The notes under the pieces are model-generated. The model saw only the letters and a list, made by a program, of their open reading frames with translations. It did no database searches and was not told the origin of the DNA. From positions 1-6,238 of the forward strand of contig JAIUYC010000262.1 in NCBI GenBank assembly GCA_020216575.1: a stretch of 6,238 bases of DNA, read 5' to 3'. Below are positions 5,231-6,238 of this stretch, piece after piece. The first letter of the stretch is position 1. Each line of letters begins with the position of its first letter. A program made the translations under genes and the position numbers. The DNA is from Coleofasciculus sp. S288 (GTDB lineage: Bacteria; Cyanobacteriota; Cyanobacteriia; Cyanobacteriales; Coleofasciculaceae).

Positions 5231-6238
5231 TCACTCCTTATGTTTCTCGATGTAGCAGCGAAGACGCTGAGCATATAGGCTGTTCATCGAACGATTATTG
5301 GCTGTCCTAATTTCTGCGGCAGCTTGTTGGAAAACTTCTTCGTCAAGAAACCCTTCCAAGTGATGCCAGAGATTCCTCAAATAATTAGGCTCAGCTGCTA
5401 GGTTAGCTAGCTCTAATGTCTGCACTCGTTCTAAAATAATGGAGGATAATTTTTCCACTGTCCGCAATCGAACCTGATTGAGCAGGTTCTGTTGATTTAA
5501 CACTCGGCTCACTTTACTCTGGTTAGTCATGCCTAACCGAGAAGCAATTTCTTTTTGAGATAGTCCTTGGCAGTAAATGAGTCGCAAACCGGGGATAACT
5601 TTTGAAGCTAGAGAGGCGTATCTCGATCGTTGCTTCAAGGATGTGATGTATTCGTTAAGAACTTGCTCGATAGACTCCTCTAAAATCTCCATCAGTTGCT
5701 GGCGAATGAACTCCAGGAATTCCGATTGTTCTAACTCATTTAAATCATTAATAGAACGCGGATCGGCGAAATCTCGCTCAGTACGGTCCTCAGTATCCGG
5801 ATCGGGAGTTTCCAGAGGCATGGATAGAGGAGAACCTCTGCGATTCCAAACATCATAATCTTGCAGAAGCTGTGCTACTCGTTGGAGTTCTTCCTTTAGT
5901 TGAGATGGGGACTTGAGAATGATACCTCGTTCCTGCAAGAGGTGGCTCATTTCTTTGAGTTGATCCGTTGTCGGATCGGGGCATCTTCTTACATCATGTC
6001 GGCGCTGCTGATAGCGTCTATCTCGACGGTAGACAGCATGAAAGGTTTCAATGAGATAGCGATCGCGATCGAGTAGAAGTTCGAGTTGTTTGGTTCCCAC
6101 TCGATTCAGAAGCGCCCAGTTACTGAGAGAGCGAAACCCCCATTCGGATAAGAATTTTCTGAGATCATGATTTCGGCGGGTTTGATAGTACACCCAATTA
6201 TCTAAGCTCAGTCTAGATTCTGCATTCAGACTATAGCT
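5231..6238 (-). CDS. Sigma-70-like DNA-binding regulator, 3' part (5' end outside window)
   Basis: The visible 335 residues are the C-terminal part of a divergent sigma-70-like protein of the kind found before DUF1822 genes in cyanobacteria. The frame is open to the right edge, so the GTG at 6193 is probably not the true start. In visible numbering, residues 30-53 contain a helix with the family-like motif SNWALLNRVGTKQLE (39-53). An acidic, low-complexity linker follows (about 135-165), and a helix-turn-helix resembling sigma region 4 lies at about 218-248 (GLSQKEIASRLGMTNQSKVSRVLN, in which QKEIASRLGM is the most typical part). The rest is a helical tail. I see no recognisable region 2 (core polymerase or -10 binding) in the visible part. 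It may therefore be a non-canonical sigma factor or a transcription regulator that has kept only the DNA-binding helix-turn-helix. As first gene of the operon it may control its own operon. Its TGA overlaps the ribosome binding region of the DUF1822 gene. Confidence 0.8.
   Translation of the reverse strand, partial: SYSLNAESRLSLDNWVYYQTRRNHDLRKFLSEWGFRSLSNWALLNRVGTKQLELLLDRDRYLIETFHAVYRRDRRYQQRRHDVRRCPDPTTDQLKEMSHLLQERGIILKSPSQLKEELQRVAQLLQDYDVWNRRGSPLSMPLETPDPDTEDRTERDFADPRSINDLNELEQSEFLEFIRQQLMEILEESIEQVLNEYITSLKQRSRYASLASKVIPGLRLIYCQGLSQKEIASRLGMTNQSKVSRVLNQQNLLNQVRLRTVEKLSSIILERVQTLELANLAAEPNYLRNLWHHLEGFLDEEVFQQAAAEIRTANNRSMNSLYAQRLRCYIEKHKE
5234..5239 (-). promoter_or_regulatory. Shine-Dalgarno AAGGAG of the DUF1822 gene
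   Basis: AAGGAG on the minus strand, 10 bases before the ATG at 5223, lies immediately before the TGA stop codon of the upstream sigma-like gene (5231-5233). Ribosomes finishing that gene are placed to restart here, and the site supports this start over the upstream in-frame ATG at 5274. Confidence 0.65.
6059..6073. repeat. HIP1 octamer with adjacent half-copy
   Basis: GCGATCGC at 6059-6066 runs directly into a second near-copy (GATCGAG). It is the rightmost of at least eight HIP1 sites in the window (others start at 163, 1382, 2688, 3093, 3535, 4081 and 4277), most of them in coding DNA. HIP1 is the over-represented palindrome characteristic of many cyanobacterial genomes. Confidence 0.9.

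Noticed and set aside
5224..5274. Upstream ATG at 5274 for the DUF1822 protein
   Set aside because: It overlaps the sigma-like gene by 44 bp, and the ATG at 5223 has an AAGGAG in front of it.
6191..6193. GTG as true start of the sigma-like gene
   Set aside because: The frame continues open to the window edge with protein-like sequence, and the region around the GTG is within a helical domain.

Overview
The window looks like a chromosomal segment of a cyanobacterium, probably a filamentous or large-genome one. At least eight copies of the HIP1 octamer GCGATCGC lie in 6.2 kb (starting at 163, 1382, 2688, 3093, 3535, 4081, 4277 and 6059). The protein set (DUF1822, a CHAT-CHASE2 membrane protein, a divergent sigma-70-like regulator) is typical of cyanobacteria. 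Short tandem repeats of several kinds, another common trait of these genomes, are concentrated in the left 1 kb. The genus cannot be named from the sequence alone.

All genes are on the minus strand, so transcription runs from right to left. In that order they are: (1) the 3' part of a sigma-70-like regulator gene (5231-6238, 5' end outside the window); (2) a DUF1822 protein (3889-5223); (3) an 810-residue CHAT protease / CHASE2 sensor membrane protein (1451-3883); (4) a secreted protein resembling DUF928-type companions, split by an octanucleotide repeat into a 178-residue N-terminal part (922-1458) and an out-of-frame C-terminal part (488 to about 930); (5) after about 90 bp of degenerate heptamer repeats, the start of an alpha/beta hydrolase (1-395, cut by the window edge). 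Genes 1 to 4 have gaps or overlaps of 7 bp, 5 bp and minus 8 bp, so they almost certainly form one translationally coupled operon.

The likely working unit is an envelope signalling module. It would consist of a periplasmic CHASE2 sensor joined to a cytoplasmic CHAT cysteine protease with both catalytic residues present, a DNA-binding sigma-like protein, a cytoplasmic DUF1822 protein and a secreted beta-rich protein. That they work together is inferred from gene order, not demonstrated.

The most notable feature is the tract of 14 octamer units (GTGTCCCC on the plus strand, 931-1042) inside the last gene. Flanking frames are mismatched by exactly the amount that losing one unit, or gaining two, would correct, giving one 320-residue protein. 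The repeat is open in all three frames and encodes the same eight-residue cycle in each, so it could act as a phase-variation switch. A mis-sized repeat in the assembly is the main alternative. A terminator-like hairpin followed by a T-run lies in the sense direction in the 5' half of the same gene.
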